Below, one piece after another: positions 5,926 through 7,176 of a stretch of DNA of 7,176 bases. Position 1 is the stretch's first letter. Every line of letters starts with the position of its first letter. Source of the DNA: Planctomicrobium piriforme (GTDB lineage: Bacteria; Planctomycetota; Planctomycetia; Pirellulales; PNKZ01). The DNA lies in NCBI GenBank assembly GCA_945877965.1, contig CAMCTH010000240.1, forward strand, positions 1 to 7,176, given 5' to 3'. A program made the position numbers and the translations under genes. The notes beneath the pieces are model-generated. The model was not told the DNA's origin. It did not search any database and saw only the letters and a program-made list of their open reading frames with translations.

Positions 5926-6990
5926 ATGACTACGCAACGTCGCGTTCGCTTGGTGCTGATCAGTTTGCTGCTGCTGTCGCTGATCCCGTTGGGGAGTTCG
6001 GTCCTCTATACCGTCGACGAACGCGAGATGGCCGTCATCTTGCAGTTCGGCGAGCCGGTCGAAAGCCGGACCGAGCCGGGTTTGTACTTCAAGGTGCCGT
6101 TCATTCAAGAAGTGCAGCGACTGCCGAAGACGTTGCAAGTCTGGCACGGGACGCGGGCGCAGGAGCAACTCGTCGACGTGCCGACGAAAGACGGCAAGAA
6201 GATCGAAGTGACGGTTTGGGCCGCCTGGAAGATTAACGATCCCGTCCTGTTCGTGCAGACGTTGCGTACGGAGGCGAATGCCGAGTCGCGCGTGAAGGAA
6301 TTCGTGCGGAGTCATACGCGCGACACTATCACGAGTAACAATCTGACCGAAGTCGTGCGGAGCACCGACCGCAAGATGACCTATTCGCTCGGCTTGCCTG
6401 AAGTCAGCGGTGGCAAAGCGGGCGATAAGGCGGCGGAGTTGGCGCTGATCGAGCAGATGATTCCACCGGAGGCCCGCGAGCCGGTGGAGTTGGGCCGCAT
6501 GAAGATCGTCGATCAAATCAAGCTCGAGACGCAGCAAGCACTCAAGGACGACGGGCAGGGGGGCGCCAAAGGACGCGGGATCGAGTTGATCGACGTCGGT
6601 CTGGCGCGAATCGAATTCGTGCCCGAGGTTCGTCAGGCTGCTTTCAAGCGAGCCATCGCTTTGATGGAGTCGATCGCGGTGAAGTCGATCAGCGAAGGGG
6701 AGCAACGAAAGCAGGAAATCATCAACTTGGCGCAAGCCGAGGTGCAAAAGATCCAGGGCGAAGGGAGCCAAGAGTCGAGCCGGCTGCGCGGCAAAGTCGA
6801 TGCCGAAGTGATCGAGTCGTACGCGACGGCCATCCAAGAAACCGGCGATTTTTACAATTTCATTCGGACGCTCGAAGCGTACAAACTCTCGCTCCAGAAA
6901 AACACGCGACTCATTCTGACGACGGACAGCGAAATGTTTCGGATGCTCAAGGACATGAACGCAGGCAAGCCGCGGCCCGCGACGCAGTAA
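5926..6990 (+). CDS. hflC: HflC, SPFH-domain membrane protein of the HflKC complex
   Basis: A 354-residue SPFH protein, slightly longer than E. coli HflC (334). An N-terminal signal-anchor helix (about 8-28, preceded by RRVR) leads into the SPFH domain: YTVDEREMAVILQFGEPV (28-45), EPGLYFKVPFIQEVQ (50-64), VTVWAAWKINDP (96-107) and the GIELIDVGLARIEF strand (218-231). A charged helix follows at about 235-300, including the EGEQRKQEI turn (257-265). The HflC-type tail is GDFYNFIRTLEAYKLSL (307-323) with DSEMFRMLKDM (334-344), matching the DFYAFIRSLRAYE and FFRYMK region of E. coli HflC. It is predicted to pair with HflK in a membrane cage that modulates FtsH. No Shine-Dalgarno is visible, but an in-frame TGA at 5917-5919 fixes the start. 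The Arg-rich stretch that E. coli HflC has after the SPFH domain is not obvious here. The next gene starts 33 nt downstream. Confidence 0.93.
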   Translation: MTTQRRVRLVLISLLLLSLIPLGSSVLYTVDEREMAVILQFGEPVESRTEPGLYFKVPFIQEVQRLPKTLQVWHGTRAQEQLVDVPTKDGKKIEVTVWAAWKINDPVLFVQTLRTEANAESRVKEFVRSHTRDTITSNNLTEVVRSTDRKMTYSLGLPEVSGGKAGDKAAELALIEQMIPPEAREPVELGRMKIVDQIKLETQQALKDDGQGGAKGRGIELIDVGLARIEFVPEVRQAAFKRAIALMESIAVKSISEGEQRKQEIINLAQAEVQKIQGEGSQESSRLRGKVDAEVIESYATAIQETGDFYNFIRTLEAYKLSLQKNTRLILTTDSEMFRMLKDMNAGKPRPATQ

Positions 6991-7023
6991 ACACGGTGAC
7001 TTAATTCCAAAATACTAGCCGTC

Positions 7024-7176
7024 ATGAAACAGGTTTCGATGATGAAAGCGTTCATTGGGTTGGTGATCGCCGTCTGTGGGTTGAACGTCGCGCGGGTCGA
7101 GGGGCAGACGAAAGAATTCGCATTGCCGCCGATTCAGACTGCCGGCTACGACGATCACGCTCGGTTTCAGGTCAAC
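7024..7176 (+). CDS. N-terminus of a probable exported protein, function unknown (3' end missing)
   Basis: The frame opens at ATG 7024 and stays open to the right edge, giving 51 visible residues. The N-terminus has a basic start (MKQVSMMK), a hydrophobic core (AFIGLVIAVCGLNVA, 9-23) and a polar stretch RVEGQTKEF, which together look like a Sec signal peptide with cleavage near residue 27. The following residues (LPPIQTAGYDDHARF) match no family I recognise. The ATG at 7039 is an alternative start, with CAGG at 7030-7033 as a poor ribosome binding site. It lies 33 nt after hflC in the same direction, so it may share that transcript. With no downstream sequence the function stays open. Confidence 0.55.
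   Translation, partial: MKQVSMMKAFIGLVIAVCGLNVARVEGQTKEFALPPIQTAGYDDHARFQVN

Noticed and set aside
5893..6837. Long minus-strand open frame of 314 codons opposite hflC
   Set aside because: It lies entirely against a clear hflC gene and its intergenic flank. Its product has no recognisable domain, and its composition (rich in Arg, Leu, His, Asp, Gln) is typical of antisense frames in GC-rich genes.
7024..7176. Lipoprotein signal peptide with Cys18 as lipidation site
   Set aside because: The residues before the Cys are IAV. A lipobox needs a small residue (Gly, Ala or Ser) at -1, and the Cys lies within the hydrophobic core.

Overview
The window is a GC-rich bacterial stretch (about 60% by eye) with all recognisable genes on the + strand and short gaps between them. 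No tRNA, rRNA, CRISPR array or insertion sequence is visible. The gene content best fits the phylum Planctomycetota: a methyltransferase, FAD oxidoreductase and type III polyketide synthase in a row, a compact HflK/HflC pair, and mostly weak or absent Shine-Dalgarno sequences. That assignment is an inference, not a proof.

Layout. (1) Positions 1-705 hold the C-terminal majority of a TauE/SafE-family membrane permease, cut by the left edge. (2) Positions 706-794 are a short spacer with a GC-rich hairpin and a 10-bp palindrome, and probably carry the control region of the next operon. (3) Positions 795-4712 form a compact four-gene unit: SAM-dependent methyltransferase, FAD-dependent oxidoreductase, type III polyketide synthase and PAP2-family membrane phosphatase. 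The first three genes are separated by 9 nt each and the fourth by 39 nt. (4) Positions 4713-4872 are a 160-nt intergenic region that probably separates two transcription units. (5) Positions 4873-6990 encode the SPFH-domain membrane proteins HflK and HflC, partners known to form a complex that modulates the FtsH protease. (6) From 7024 to the right edge lies the beginning of a gene for a probably exported protein of unknown function.

How the genes work together. The polyketide synthase retains the Cys-His-Asn triad and the GFGPG signature. With a methyltransferase and an FAD enzyme it matches the logic of the Streptomyces srsABC phenolic-lipid pathway: the synthase makes an alkylresorcinol or alkylpyrone from a fatty acyl starter and malonyl-CoA, and the other two enzymes methylate and oxidise the ring, possibly to a quinone. 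Alkylresorcinol formation by a planctomycetal type III PKS cluster has, to my recollection, been reported, so the core is not wholly new. The PAP2 phosphatase at the end of the unit is the least explained part. HflK/HflC look like an independent membrane quality-control unit.
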